A stretch of 64,000 nt of DNA. It comes from Bacillota bacterium (GTDB lineage Bacteria > Bacillota > Clostridia > Acetivibrionales > DTU013). Made by a program: the position numbers and the translations under genes. Each line of letters opens with the position of its first letter. Position 1 is the stretch's first letter. The notes under the pieces were generated by a model, which saw nothing but the letters and a program-made list of their open reading frames with translations, ran no database searches and was not told where the DNA came from. Location: assembly GCA_023426125.1 (NCBI GenBank), contig JAFABI010000067.1, positions 62,001-126,000 of the forward strand. The letters run 5' to 3'. Positions 8,321 through 17,283 of this stretch are shown piece after piece.

Positions 8321-8650
8321 ATGAGGCTTGAACGAAAACACAGGCGGCTGATCGTTCTCGGGCTGGGTGTCATCATGATTATTTTCGGTTTGCTGCAGGC
8401 AATCGTAAAATTCGAGATAGACAATAAGATTATAGACGAAGTCGCGTTCGTTTTTATGATTATTGCTGCTGCCTTGCTTTTTGCCAGGGATAAGAAAAAA
8501 GACGAGGATAATACAATAGCCGGCGCAGAAAAAGGGAATGATAGGATAGGACTAGAAAAAGGCAGGAATAGCGAAAGCATCAATGATACTATTACAACAG
8601 GAGAGAAAGAGAGTGTAAACAAAAATGAGCAATCCGATCGTAACCATTGA
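8321..8650 (+). CDS. Small two-helix membrane protein, unknown function
   Basis: A 109-residue protein with a basic N-terminus (RLERKHRR), two membrane segments at about 10-30 and 38-56, and a long charged hydrophilic tail rich in Asn, Glu, Lys and Asp. ATG 8321 is preceded by AAGGGAAGCGG. It overlaps the start of the cyclophilin gene by 26 nt in another frame, suggesting translational coupling. I do not recognise the family. The tail looks disordered and may be cytosolic. It is probably real because of its start signal and membrane topology, though the tail could be poorly conserved. Confidence 0.6.
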   Translation: MRLERKHRRLIVLGLGVIMIIFGLLQAIVKFEIDNKIIDEVAFVFMIIAAALLFARDKKKDEDNTIAGAEKGNDRIGLEKGRNSESINDTITTGEKESVNKNEQSDRNH

Positions 8651-9143
8651 AATGGAAAACGGCAGCAAAATCAAAGTTGAGTTGTATCCCGAAGTTGCAC
8701 CCAATACGGTCAACAATTTTGTAGCCCTTGTAAAGAAAGGCTTTTATAACAACACGGTTTTTCATCGGGTGATCCCCTCTTTCATGATCCAGGGCGGGGA
8801 TCCGGAGGGAACCGGAATGGGCGGCCCCGGTTATGGAATAAAGGGAGAGTTTTCCCGCAACGGCTTTACCAATGACTTGAAGCATGATAGGGGCGTGATT
8901 TCCATGGCAAGGTCACAAAGTCCCAATTCGGCAGGTTCCCAGTTTTTCATCATGGTGGAGAAATCCCCGCATCTGGACGGCCAGTATGCCGCATTCGGCA
9001 AGGTGACGGAAGGGATGGAGGAAGCGGACAGGATCGTTTCGGTGAAAAGGGACTATAACGACAGGCCGGGGGACGAACAGAAGATGAAGTCAGTCACCGT
9101 AGAGACCTTCGGAGTAGAATATGCCGAACCGGTGAAAGCATAA
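8625..9143 (+). CDS. ppiB: Peptidyl-prolyl cis-trans isomerase, cyclophilin type
   Basis: A 172-residue single-domain cyclophilin with all landmarks: VNNFVALVKKGFYNNTVFHRVIPSFMIQGGDP, GYGIKGEF, GVISMARSQSPNSAGSQFFI and LDGQYAAFGKV, read in shorter blocks. It catalyses proline isomerisation during protein folding. With no signal peptide it should be cytosolic. The RBS GGAGAGAAAGAG precedes ATG 8625. It sits between a small membrane protein and ysxC, in a plausible short housekeeping operon. Confidence 0.95.
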   Translation: MSNPIVTIEMENGSKIKVELYPEVAPNTVNNFVALVKKGFYNNTVFHRVIPSFMIQGGDPEGTGMGGPGYGIKGEFSRNGFTNDLKHDRGVISMARSQSPNSAGSQFFIMVEKSPHLDGQYAAFGKVTEGMEEADRIVSVKRDYNDRPGDEQKMKSVTVETFGVEYAEPVKA

Positions 9144-9207
9144 TGCAGGTGCCCACTCTGTGATAGTGAGTTAAAAGACATGTACAGGATAGCGATGGAG
9201 GTTAAAA

Positions 9208-9801
9208 GTGAACCTGAATAATGCCAGATACGAGCTGACCGCGGTCAGGCCTGATCAATATCCGGGCAGCAGCATCCCCGAGGTGGCTTTTGCCGGCAGG
9301 TCCAATGTGGGCAAATCATCCATCATCAATGCGCTTTTAAATAGAAGAGGGCTGGCTAGAGTAGCTGCCACACCCGGCAAGACAAGGGAGATCAATTTTT
9401 ACAATATCGACGGCTGCATGTATCTTGTAGATCTGCCGGGTTATGGCTATGCCAGTGTTTCAAAAGAGAAAAGGTCATCCTGGGGGCAGATCATTGAAAC
9501 CTACCTGAATATGCGGCTTCAGCTCAAACTGTTGATTCTGCTGGTGGATATAAGGCATAAGCCTTCCGACGACGACAGGATCATGTATGATTGGATTTGC
9601 AGCCGCAGTGTGCCGCATCTGGTGGTTGCAACCAAATTGGACAAGATAACCAGAAGCCAGGTGAAAGCAAGGCTTCAGGAGATAAAAACAACGCTTGGTG
9701 TGGATGATGACGGTGAGATATTGCCTTTTTCATCGGAAACGAAGCAAGGCAGGGATGAATTATGGGGGCGGATCAAAGCAATGACAGGGCTGGAGGAATA
9801 A
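9208..9801 (+). CDS. ysxC: Ribosome biogenesis GTP-binding protein YsxC/EngB
   Basis: A 197-residue TRAFAC GTPase required for late 50S subunit assembly. The G motifs are visible: AGRSNVGKSS (G1), the TPGKT switch I threonine (G2), DLPGYGYA (G3) and TKLDK (G4). The size matches the family. It uses a GTG start at 9208 with GGAGG 5-10 nt upstream. The downstream YaiI-family gene overlaps its end by 40 nt. In many Firmicutes it lies next to lonA; that neighbour is not present here. Confidence 0.96.
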   Translation: MNLNNARYELTAVRPDQYPGSSIPEVAFAGRSNVGKSSIINALLNRRGLARVAATPGKTREINFYNIDGCMYLVDLPGYGYASVSKEKRSSWGQIIETYLNMRLQLKLLILLVDIRHKPSDDDRIMYDWICSRSVPHLVVATKLDKITRSQVKARLQEIKTTLGVDDDGEILPFSSETKQGRDELWGRIKAMTGLEE

Positions 9802-10229
9802 GAATCCTGGTTGACGCAGATGCGTGTCCCGTTAAGCAGATCATTGTTAAAGCTGCCAGGGAACATGGCGTTCCGGTGGTGATGTTTATTGACACCAGCC
9901 ATGTATTGAACGACGGGTATTCCGAGGTCATCACCGTGGACAAGTCGGCGGATTCCGTTGACATAGCCCTTGCAAACAGGGCTTCCAGGGGAGATATCGT
10001 CGTTACGCAGGATTATGGTGTGGCGGCTCTGGTACTGCCTAAAGGGGTCAGAGCACTGAATCAGAATGGGCTTGTCTACACAAACGACAATATTGACAGG
10101 CTTCTTTTTGAGCGCCATCTCGGACAAAAGGTCCGGAGGGCGGGAGGCAGGACGGGCGGACCCCGGAAAAGGACGGCTGAAGATGATGAACGGTTTGAGA
10201 GGACTTTTAGGGCAATATTGGAGCAATGA
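9762..10229 (+). CDS. YaiI/YqxD family protein (DUF188, PIN-like)
   Basis: A 155-residue member of the UPF0178 family, with the conserved start RILVDADACPVK, DTSH, ITVDKSADSVDIALANRA and GDIVVTQDYGVAALVLPKG, ending in a basic tail with GGRTGGPRKRT. These acidic residues resemble a PIN-like nuclease fold; the role is not established. Homologues begin almost directly at RILVDADA, whereas the first ATG (9762) adds 12 residues and overlaps ysxC. The coding start might instead be a rare ATA or ATC codon just after the GGAGG at 9792. Either way it is translationally coupled to ysxC. Confidence 0.85.
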   Translation: MGADQSNDRAGGIRILVDADACPVKQIIVKAAREHGVPVVMFIDTSHVLNDGYSEVITVDKSADSVDIALANRASRGDIVVTQDYGVAALVLPKGVRALNQNGLVYTNDNIDRLLFERHLGQKVRRAGGRTGGPRKRTAEDDERFERTFRAILEQ

Positions 10230-10381
10230 CAGAGCAGCCGCTCCTACAAATTTTCATGCCGTAATTCTTTTACAGCGTTGTACCGGTTCCTATGCTTGCT
10301 TTTACAAAGATGATATGCTATATTTACAGTAAGAAACTAGGAATATATTCCTGAGAAACATCGACAGTTGAGGACCCGGGC

Positions 10382-10711
10382 ATGGTTGAATTGATGGCGT
10401 CAGCTTTTATGGCGCTGGCGACGGTAATAATTTCATATCTCGCTTTTTTCTTCTGTACAGGTGGTAAAAAGCGCATAAGCATCGGAAGATTCCTTGAGCT
10501 TGGCTGGCTGCTGGAAAAAACTCCTGCACAGGCTTCATACCTCATGTTCATGGTTCAGTCCTTCCTTGTCATAACAGCTGCGGCATTTGCTTCCAGGGTC
10601 TCAAACCATGTCATCCTTACCCTGGATATTCTGTACCTCATCAGCATTCTGCTGCTCATTCGATATCACAACTTAAAGAAAGCCTCCAGCACCTCGATTC
10701 AGGAAATATAG
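10382..10711 (+). CDS. Small hydrophobic membrane protein, unknown
   Basis: A 109-residue protein with about three membrane helices (residues 5-25, 52-72, 77-93) and a short basic loop CTGGKKRISIGRF between the first two. GAGGACC lies 9 nt before ATG 10382. No family is recognised and neighbours give no clue. The hydrophobic pattern and start signal favour a real gene, but sequence evidence alone is modest. Confidence 0.5.
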   Translation: MVELMASAFMALATVIISYLAFFFCTGGKKRISIGRFLELGWLLEKTPAQASYLMFMVQSFLVITAAAFASRVSNHVILTLDILYLISILLLIRYHNLKKASSTSIQEI

Positions 10712-10990
10712 CAGGGATATTCCGGCGGACGAAGCCGGAAGATCAGCCACCCGGTAATGCATCCGGGGAAATATAACGCGGCGGCAAAATGTCCCCCACC
10801 CCTATAGGTGGTGGATACAGAATTGGTTTTCAGGCGGTGAGAATATCTCTCGCCTGGGATGCATAGGCGAGCAGCAAGCTTTAGCTTGCGACCAGTCTCG
10901 TTGAAACTCCGCTGTGGTAAGGAAATTTGTCTACAACCGGCAAATTTCCTTTGAATTAGGTCGTTATAACTGAATGAGAGGATTTTTGTC
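10712..10990. other. Non-coding stretch with hairpins and a shared repeat
   Basis: It holds a 44-bp repeat (10771-10814; second copy inverted at 46957-47004) with the shared core GCGGCAAAATGTCCCCCACC. After it come a CGCCTGGGATGCATAGGCG hairpin and a GCAAGCTTTAGCTTGC hairpin (10872-10888 region), then the leader of the SecA-like gene. The series of hairpins could be the end of an IS200/IS605-type element or a leader RNA; neither is proven. Confidence 0.5.
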
Positions 10991-13390
10991 ATGCAAAAAA
11001 ACAGAAAATTATTGGATTCCCTGAAAAATATCAGGTCACACGTAACGGAACTGGATCTTGAGCCCTGCCGCAGACTGCTGGAGGAAATAAACAGGTTTGA
11101 ATTAGGAAAACTCGACGATAATGCTGTGAAGAAGCTTTCCCTGGAATTGCGGAAAAAGGCGCTCCATGGAGCAGCCCTTGATTCTCTTGCGGTAGAAGCC
11201 TTTGCGCTGGCAAGGGAAGCATCGGCCCGCGTGCTGGGCATGCGGCATTTTGACGTCCAGGTGCTTGCGGGCATAGCCATGCACCATGGGACGCTGGTGG
11301 AAATGCAGACCGGGGAAGGCAAAACGCTGGCAGCTGTCCTGCCGGCATATTTGAATGCGCTTACGGGAAAAGGGGTGCATGTTCTTACCTTTAACGACTA
11401 CCTTGCCCGGAGGGATGCGGGCTGGATGGGGCCTGTCTATGAATACCTCGGGCTTTCGGTGGGCCACGTCAGGGAGGGGATGAGCGCACCGGAACGGAAA
11501 AAAGCTTATTCCTGCGACATTACCTATCTTACTGCCAAGGAGGCCGGGTTTGATTACCTGAGGAGCTTTTTGTGCACCGAAGCCGCTGAACTGGTGCAGC
11601 GCCCCTTTCATTTTTCCATCATTGACGAGGCTGACTCCATCTTGATTGACGAGGCGCGAATTCCCCTGGTTATTGCCGGGAAAACCGAAAAAGCCCATGG
11701 GATTGATCCCGCCAGGATGGCTGAAGTGGTTAAAAGCCTTGAACCGGAGCTGGACTACAGCCTGGACGAATATGAAAGGAACGTGTTCCTGACGGAGAGA
11801 GGGACCAACCGCATCGAGGCCTTGTTTAAATGCGGCAATCTATATGGCGAAAACAACCTCAGCCTGCTGGTGGATGTGAATAACGCCCTTCATGCGCAGG
11901 CTCTGTTAAAAAAGGACGTGGACTATATCGTCAGGAACGGCAAGGTGGAGCTGGTGGATGAGTTCACGGGCCGCGTGGCGGACAAAAGGCAATGGCCCCA
12001 CGGACTTCAGGAAGCCATTGAGGCAAAGGAAGGGATTCTATCCTCGACGAAGGGGCAGATCCTTTCCTCCATCACCCTGCAAAACTTTATCCGGCTGTAT
12101 CCGCGTATTTGCGGCATGACCGGTACGGTTCACCCCGCAGAGGAAGAATTTCTTGAATTTTACGGCCTGAATACCGCAGTCATCCCGACAAATAGGAAAT
12201 GTATCAGAATCGACTACCCCGATGTTATTTTCACACACAACAAAGCCAAGCTTGACGCTCTGGCGGAGGAAATATCTGCAGTTCACAATACAGGCCGGCC
12301 AATTCTTATCGGCACCCGCAGCGTGGAGGAGTCGGAATGCCTTGCCTTAATGCTGAAAGAGAAAGGGATAAGCTGCAATGTGCTCAATGCAAGGAATGAC
12401 GCCCAGGAGGCCGTCATCGTCGCAAATGCCGGAGCACCGGGTGCGGTTACGGTATCCACAAACATGGCGGGGCGCGGTACCGATATAAAGCTGGGAGGCG
12501 CGCACGAGGAAGAACATGACAGGGTTGTCGGCCTTGGGGGTCTCTATGTCATCGGAACAAACAGGCATGAAAGCAGGCGGATTGACAACCAGCTGAGGGG
12601 GAGGGCCGGACGGCAGGGAGATCCCGGAAGCTCAAAATTTTATGTCAGTCTGGAAGACGATTTGATGAAGCAATACAAGTTGAAGGAATTAATCCCGGGA
12701 ACACTTTATCCGGAGCAGCAAGACCGGCCTCTTGAAAACAAGGTTATCCGAAAGGAAATTGCAAGGGCGCAAAGAATCATTGAGGGACAGAATTTTGAAA
12801 TCCGGCGGACCATGAGGAAGTATTCCGTATTGATGGAGCGCCAGAGGCAAATGATATGGCAATGGAGGATGGAAACCCTTTTTGGACTGTATGAGACAAC
12901 CTTGATGCAGGAAAGACTGGCGGACAGATATTACAAGCTTCTGCCGGTGGTGGGAAAGGCAGCTCTTGACAAGGCCGAACGCCAGGTAGTGCTGCACTTT
13001 ATCAACAGCTGCTGGGCGGACTTCCTGGACTTTTTGTCCTATACCAGGGAAACCATCCATCTGGTGAATATCGCCGGAAAAATACCCATCAGTGAATTCA
13101 ACAAGGTTTCCATTGAGGCCTTTGAAAAATTGTTGGCGGATATCAGGGATGAAGCGGCCAACGCCCTTGCTTCGGCTGAAATAACACCCGACGGGATCGA
13201 TATGGAGAAGGCGGGGCTGAAAGCGCCGTCGTCCACCTGGACGTATCTTGTGGACGACAGTCCGGAACAGCTGGGAATAACAAGCTTTCCCATGGGCTAT
13301 GACCCGGTTTCGGTGATGCTGCTTAGCGTGAGTATGGCCTTACAGGGTTTGCGCAAGATCACGTCGGGAAAGAGAAGACCGTTGAAGTAG
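10991..13390 (+). CDS. SecA-family translocase ATPase (SecA2-like)
   Basis: A 799-residue DEAD-like ATPase of the SecA family: Walker A MQTGEGKT at 105-112, FNDYLARRDAGWMGPVY, IDEADSILIDEARIPL (Walker B), CGMTGT, VSTNMAGRGTDIKLGG and RGRAGRQGDPG. The preprotein cross-linking, helical scaffold and wing regions follow. It stops without the C-terminal Cys-rich zinc/SecB-binding tail of canonical SecA and has no prfB or other usual neighbour. It is monocistronic, with upstream hairpins. It is most likely an accessory SecA; a sole housekeeping SecA cannot be excluded without the genome. The ATG has GAGAGG upstream. Confidence 0.85.
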   Translation: MQKNRKLLDSLKNIRSHVTELDLEPCRRLLEEINRFELGKLDDNAVKKLSLELRKKALHGAALDSLAVEAFALAREASARVLGMRHFDVQVLAGIAMHHGTLVEMQTGEGKTLAAVLPAYLNALTGKGVHVLTFNDYLARRDAGWMGPVYEYLGLSVGHVREGMSAPERKKAYSCDITYLTAKEAGFDYLRSFLCTEAAELVQRPFHFSIIDEADSILIDEARIPLVIAGKTEKAHGIDPARMAEVVKSLEPELDYSLDEYERNVFLTERGTNRIEALFKCGNLYGENNLSLLVDVNNALHAQALLKKDVDYIVRNGKVELVDEFTGRVADKRQWPHGLQEAIEAKEGILSSTKGQILSSITLQNFIRLYPRICGMTGTVHPAEEEFLEFYGLNTAVIPTNRKCIRIDYPDVIFTHNKAKLDALAEEISAVHNTGRPILIGTRSVEESECLALMLKEKGISCNVLNARNDAQEAVIVANAGAPGAVTVSTNMAGRGTDIKLGGAHEEEHDRVVGLGGLYVIGTNRHESRRIDNQLRGRAGRQGDPGSSKFYVSLEDDLMKQYKLKELIPGTLYPEQQDRPLENKVIRKEIARAQRIIEGQNFEIRRTMRKYSVLMERQRQMIWQWRMETLFGLYETTLMQERLADRYYKLLPVVGKAALDKAERQVVLHFINSCWADFLDFLSYTRETIHLVNIAGKIPISEFNKVSIEAFEKLLADIRDEAANALASAEITPDGIDMEKAGLKAPSSTWTYLVDDSPEQLGITSFPMGYDPVSVMLLSVSMALQGLRKITSGKRRPLK

Positions 13391-13440
13391 TTTCGCCGAA
13401 CTTGGGCACAGGTATCGCGTTATCATAGATAGCCTTTGTG

Positions 13441-13464
13441 GACGCGCAATGCGCGTCCCTACAC
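13441..13464. repeat. Short CATTG-type palindromic repeat (GCGC subtype)
   Basis: GACGCGCAATGCGCGTCCCT then ACAC; perfect inverted arms GACGCGC/GCGCGTC. Confidence 0.85.
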
Positions 13465-13550
13465 TTTTCAGATGCATGTGTGCTGCCCTGCGGCATGGGC
13501 CTTGGTATGAAAAAGCTTGATGCAGAGGTCATTTGGCCATAAAGCATACA

Positions 13551-13580
13551 GTGTAGGGGCGGCCATTGGCCGTCCGCCCG
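13551..13580. repeat. Short CATTG-type palindromic repeat (GGCC subtype)
   Basis: GTGTAGGGGCGGCCATTGGC followed by CGTCCGCCCG; the arms GGCC/GGCC replace GCGC of the other subtype while the TAGGGGC edge and CATTG centre are retained. Confidence 0.85.
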
Positions 13581-13605
13581 TGACGGTAAGCACAAAGCAT
13601 GGATG

Positions 13606-13648
13606 TGGGACAATAAACCTGTCCCCCTGTCCCACAATGCGCGCCCCT
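13606..13648. repeat. GGGACA hairpin repeat joined to a partial GCGC palindrome
   Basis: TGTGGGACA pairs with TGTCCCACA across AATAAACCTGTCCCCC. It resembles the RAYT-linked hairpins in layout but with GGACAGG in place of GGACGG. CACAATGCGCGCCCCT follows directly. Confidence 0.7.
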
Positions 13649-13704
13649 CAGGATAGGAGTTTCACAGCGATGCCGTGAAGAGGCCAAGGCCAATCGTTGA
13701 CGGC

Positions 13705-15981
13705 TCACTCTGTTTTGTGGTATTCACGGTATTCCGTCGGCAGTAATCCCGTGTATTTCTTTAATACGCGGCGAAACGCATGGCTGCTGTTGTAGCCGGT
13801 TTCCCCCGCGATTTCTTCAACGGACAGTCCGGTGGTTAAAAGCAGCCTGCAGGCTTTCTTCATACGCATATCCTCCAGCATCGCCGAAAAGGTGATGCCG
13901 AACTTTTCTTTAAAGTATTTGTATAAGTAAGATTCAACATAATTAAACCTCAAGGAAACATCATACAGGGAAAAGATGCTTTTGCTCAAGTTTGCCTCCA
14001 TGTATTTCAGGATTTCATTCCGCGTGCCCTGTTCACTCCTGCTTTTTTCATCATTGAAGGAATCGCAGATGGTTTCAAACAATTGTACCGTCCTTGCGAT
14101 AATTTCCTCCGGATGCTCATAGGAGCCGGCTTTGATCAGAAAGTCCGCATTTTCAGGCACATTATGGCGTTTGAGATTTGCGCCGGCCCGTAAAGCGGTC
14201 AGGTAGATAAACTTATTCAAAAGAGCAAAATCTGTTTCGCTCAACTGCTTGTTTTTCAGGTTCTTGTGGTATATGTTTGTAATGATTGCAGCGATGCGGT
14301 CCTTCTGTCCCGATTGAAGATTCTTGATTAATTTCAATTCCGTTTCGATGGGATAATAAAGCATGCTGTCAACCGGATCCCGTTCCAACAGCTGAAGCAG
14401 CCCTCTTTGATTATATAAGCCGGAATGAAGCATGTTCTTGGTATTGCCGTACAGGTCGGAAAGATCCTCCAGTTTTTTTGTAAAACCGCCGCACAGATAG
14501 ATCAGAGAGAGGTTATATTGCCGGAAAAGCTCCTCCTCAATGGTATTCACCATGGTTTCCAGCTCATTTCGGCAAAGCTCCGGTTGGGATTGATTGAAAA
14601 TCATAAGGAACACAATCTCATTTTCACTCTTGATGAAGCTGTAGGAGCGGATGGCGGAATACCTCGAAAAAGCTTCCTGGATGATAAACTTTGCGTTATC
14701 CAATTCCATAAGGTCCGAATACTCGATCCTGTTGCCGTAACCCGTGTTTTTCACAATCAATACGGAATACTGGCAACCGTCGAGATTGTAATCCAGGTGG
14801 GTTGAAAGCTCTTTTACCTTGTAGCCGTCCATGATGCTTCCCTGGATCAGGCGCCGGATAAAGTCCGAGCGGACGATGGAGGTCTGTTTGTCCAATTCCG
14901 CCTTCAAGGCCTCGTTGCCTGCAACAATACTGGAAATGGTACCTTTTAAGAAATTATAATCCTGTTTGCTTTTCTTTTCCGGGGAAATCTTATAGACGAT
15001 AGTAAAAATATCGATGATGGGTTTTGCGTTTTTATAGGACAGAATGAAGGCAAAAAAGATACCGCCAATAATTTCTATCACGGCCAGGATATAGATCGTA
15101 TCTTTTATGTACTTTATCTTTGAAAGAACGATGCTTTTGGGAATATAGGCTTCGTACCTGCGCACTTCGTTGCTGCTATACATTGACAGCACCATGTAAT
15201 CGTTCCGGCCCAGGTGTATTTGCGCGGTGTTGGTATACCTGTTAACTTCGCTTCCACCGGCCTGAAGCAGGATATTGCTGTTTACATCCGAAATATAGGC
15301 GAGGCCGGTGTCTCCCAGGTTCATGCTTTTCAGGATGCCCATAACCTTTTTGGTGTCGACAAACGCAACAATGCCGCCCAGCTTGCTGGTGCTGTACTCC
15401 GTAATAATCGGATAATTAAAAGTGAGAGCACTGTATTGAGTGTTAAATACGCGGATAGGATTGGAAGGCAGGATGGTGTTTTTGCCGATGGTTTCCTTAA
15501 TCCGTTTTTCAACCGTTGTATCAGTGCCGTCCATATACCTGATGATTTCATTGTAATACTCTATCCTTGTATACGGAGCCAGCTTCGATACGATTGCTCT
15601 GCTCTGGTCCGCATAGACTACCAGATCGATAATTCCGCAATATTTAAAGATATTGTCATACGATGAGATATATTCATATGCAGTCTTTGCCTTGCCCAGA
15701 TTTTTTGAACCTTCAAAGGATTTCGATTCGCGGATGAACTCGTGGACACTGTTATTAAAGGACAGGGAGGTAAGCGTATTCCCAACGATTTCAAATTTGT
15801 CCTCCGCGGCATTCATACACTGCCTTAAAAGCTCTTCGTTGTAATGGTATATTTCCTGTGTTACCGTTTTTTCCGTCTGGAAATAGATCACAAGCAAAAC
15901 ACAAATAGAGAATATCAGGATAATGGTAAAAGAACCAAACAATACGCGAAAAATGCTGTTGTTGAATACAATCTTTTTCAT
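13705..15981 (-). CDS. Membrane-anchored AraC-family regulator with extracytoplasmic sensor
   Basis: A 758-residue one-component regulator. An N-terminal membrane helix (about 13-34) and a second near 290-310 bracket an extracytoplasmic sensor resembling dCache domains. A cytosolic linker follows and residues of about 660-758 form two helix-turn-helices of the AraC/XylS type (SLRFNYVESYLYKYFKEKF and VEEIAGETGYNSSHAFRRVL). It diverges from the ABC transporter at 16307 and very probably activates it on sensing the sugar or its binding protein outside the cell, as in YesN/LplR-like systems. The start at 15981 is preceded by a GGGGGAGAACGATATG-type site on the minus strand. Confidence 0.9.
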   Translation of the reverse strand: MKKIVFNNSIFRVLFGSFTIILIFSICVLLVIYFQTEKTVTQEIYHYNEELLRQCMNAAEDKFEIVGNTLTSLSFNNSVHEFIRESKSFEGSKNLGKAKTAYEYISSYDNIFKYCGIIDLVVYADQSRAIVSKLAPYTRIEYYNEIIRYMDGTDTTVEKRIKETIGKNTILPSNPIRVFNTQYSALTFNYPIITEYSTSKLGGIVAFVDTKKVMGILKSMNLGDTGLAYISDVNSNILLQAGGSEVNRYTNTAQIHLGRNDYMVLSMYSSNEVRRYEAYIPKSIVLSKIKYIKDTIYILAVIEIIGGIFFAFILSYKNAKPIIDIFTIVYKISPEKKSKQDYNFLKGTISSIVAGNEALKAELDKQTSIVRSDFIRRLIQGSIMDGYKVKELSTHLDYNLDGCQYSVLIVKNTGYGNRIEYSDLMELDNAKFIIQEAFSRYSAIRSYSFIKSENEIVFLMIFNQSQPELCRNELETMVNTIEEELFRQYNLSLIYLCGGFTKKLEDLSDLYGNTKNMLHSGLYNQRGLLQLLERDPVDSMLYYPIETELKLIKNLQSGQKDRIAAIITNIYHKNLKNKQLSETDFALLNKFIYLTALRAGANLKRHNVPENADFLIKAGSYEHPEEIIARTVQLFETICDSFNDEKSRSEQGTRNEILKYMEANLSKSIFSLYDVSLRFNYVESYLYKYFKEKFGITFSAMLEDMRMKKACRLLLTTGLSVEEIAGETGYNSSHAFRRVLKKYTGLLPTEYREYHKTE

Positions 15982-16306
15982 ATCGTTCTCCCCCTACCGA
16001 AAGTGTTTTCTTATGGCTGGAAGCGCTAAATCGCTGCGCAGATGAAACCGCGTATTCGTTGCTATAGATTTACTATAGATGGAAATCCCTTAAAAGGCAA
16101 TATCTTTTGTGGAATGTAAAATATTGTACCCTGCTCAAAATTTGCACCGTCCCGCATGCCGATACGGAACCATCTGCCTCTATCCGCCTATAATAAGGAA
16201 AGGAATGCTGTTTCTACCATCTTCGAAAATTGTACCTTGAATATTGGTCCCTGATAATTTAGCATAGGATATGCAGATACACCTACCACCGAGGAGGATC
16301 GTATTC
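15982..16306. promoter_or_regulatory. Divergent control region with repeated TTGTACC motifs
   Basis: Between the AraC sensor gene and its transporter lie related motifs ATTGTACCCTG (16123-16133), ATTTGCACCGT (16140-16150), ATTGTACCTTG (16229-16239) and ATTGGTCCCTG (16243-16253). They form two pairs, as expected of AraC-family half-sites. No gene is seen. The assignment is inferred from position and repetition. Confidence 0.5.
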
Positions 16307-17269
16307 ATGAACACAAATCAAGGCAGTTTGGCCAGTCCTGTCAAACCTATGGGAATAACTCCCCGCTCACCTCTTGTTAAAAGGCTGCTTTCCGATTGGC
16401 AGCTGTATGTACTGTTGGCCATACCTCTGGCTTTTTTGGTTTTATTTAGTTACTGGCCGATGTATGGCGTATTGATCTCTTTTGAAAGATTCAGCCCCGT
16501 AAGAGGCGTCTGGGGAAGCAAATGGATCGGATTTGAAAACTTCATACGCTTTTTTACAACGCCTTCTGCGGTAGATACGGTAAGGAATACCGTGATGATC
16601 AGTCTTTATTCCTTAATCGCCGGGATTCCTTTTCCCATTCTGCTGGCAATTTTGCTTAACGAATGCCATAGTATCAAATTCAAAAAAACCGTCCAGATGA
16701 TCACCTATGCGCCCTATTTTATCTCTACGGTTGTTATGGTCTCGATCATCCTTCAGCTTCTGGATCTGAAGAATGGTATTGTCAATAACCTCATCCGGGA
16801 GATAGGCTTTGCCCCGGTGGATTTTATGGCGAAGGAGGGCTTGTTCAGATCCATCTATGTCTGGTCCGGTATCTGGCAGGGAACGGGTTTTAGCGCGATT
16901 ATATACATAGCAGTCTTGACAAATATAGATCAATCTTTATATGAAGCTTCTATCATTGACGGTGCAAACCGCTTACAGAAGATCTGGTTTATCGATCTGC
17001 CTTTTATCCTTCCCACCTTTACCATCATGTTTATTTTAAGCTGCGGCTCCATTATGAGCGTAGGCTTCGAGAAAATCTACCTTATGCAGAATCCGGCCAA
17101 TATGGGAATTTCCGAGGTGCTTTCCACCTATACGTATAAAATGGGGCTGATCAACCTTGATTACGGATATTCCTCAGCGGTAGGTTTCTTCAATTCCATT
17201 GTCAATACCGTGTTTATCGCAGCAGTAAACTGGATAGCCCGTCGTACCGGTGAAGTGAGTCTTTGGTAA
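16307..17269 (+). CDS. Sugar ABC transporter permease (LplB type)
   Basis: A 320-residue inner-membrane permease with six predicted helices, the LplB/YteP start (SDWQLYVLLAIPLAFLVLFSYWP in parts, YGVLISFERFSP) and the EAA loop SIIDGANRLQKIWFIDLPFI that contacts the ATPase. The annotated start is moved to ATG 16307 because GAGGAGG lies 9 nt upstream; an ATG at 16271 in frame lacks such a site. It overlaps nothing and is followed after 14 nt by the second permease. No ATPase gene is present, so a shared MsmX-like ATPase encoded elsewhere is expected. Likely substrate: oligosaccharide from plant polymers. Confidence 0.93.
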   Translation: MNTNQGSLASPVKPMGITPRSPLVKRLLSDWQLYVLLAIPLAFLVLFSYWPMYGVLISFERFSPVRGVWGSKWIGFENFIRFFTTPSAVDTVRNTVMISLYSLIAGIPFPILLAILLNECHSIKFKKTVQMITYAPYFISTVVMVSIILQLLDLKNGIVNNLIREIGFAPVDFMAKEGLFRSIYVWSGIWQGTGFSAIIYIAVLTNIDQSLYEASIIDGANRLQKIWFIDLPFILPTFTIMFILSCGSIMSVGFEKIYLMQNPANMGISEVLSTYTYKMGLINLDYGYSSAVGFFNSIVNTVFIAAVNWIARRTGEVSLW

Positions 17270-17283
17270 TGGAGGAGATCTGT

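Larger units (their letters stand above)
13391..13704. other. Intergenic repeat cluster
   Basis: It contains three repeats and no gene: GCGC-subtype palindrome 13441-13464, GGCC-subtype 13551-13580, and a TGTGGGACA/TGTCCCACA hairpin with a CCTGTCCCCCTG core (13606-13637) that runs into a partial GCGC palindrome. It is the downstream end of both converging genes. Confidence 0.75.
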
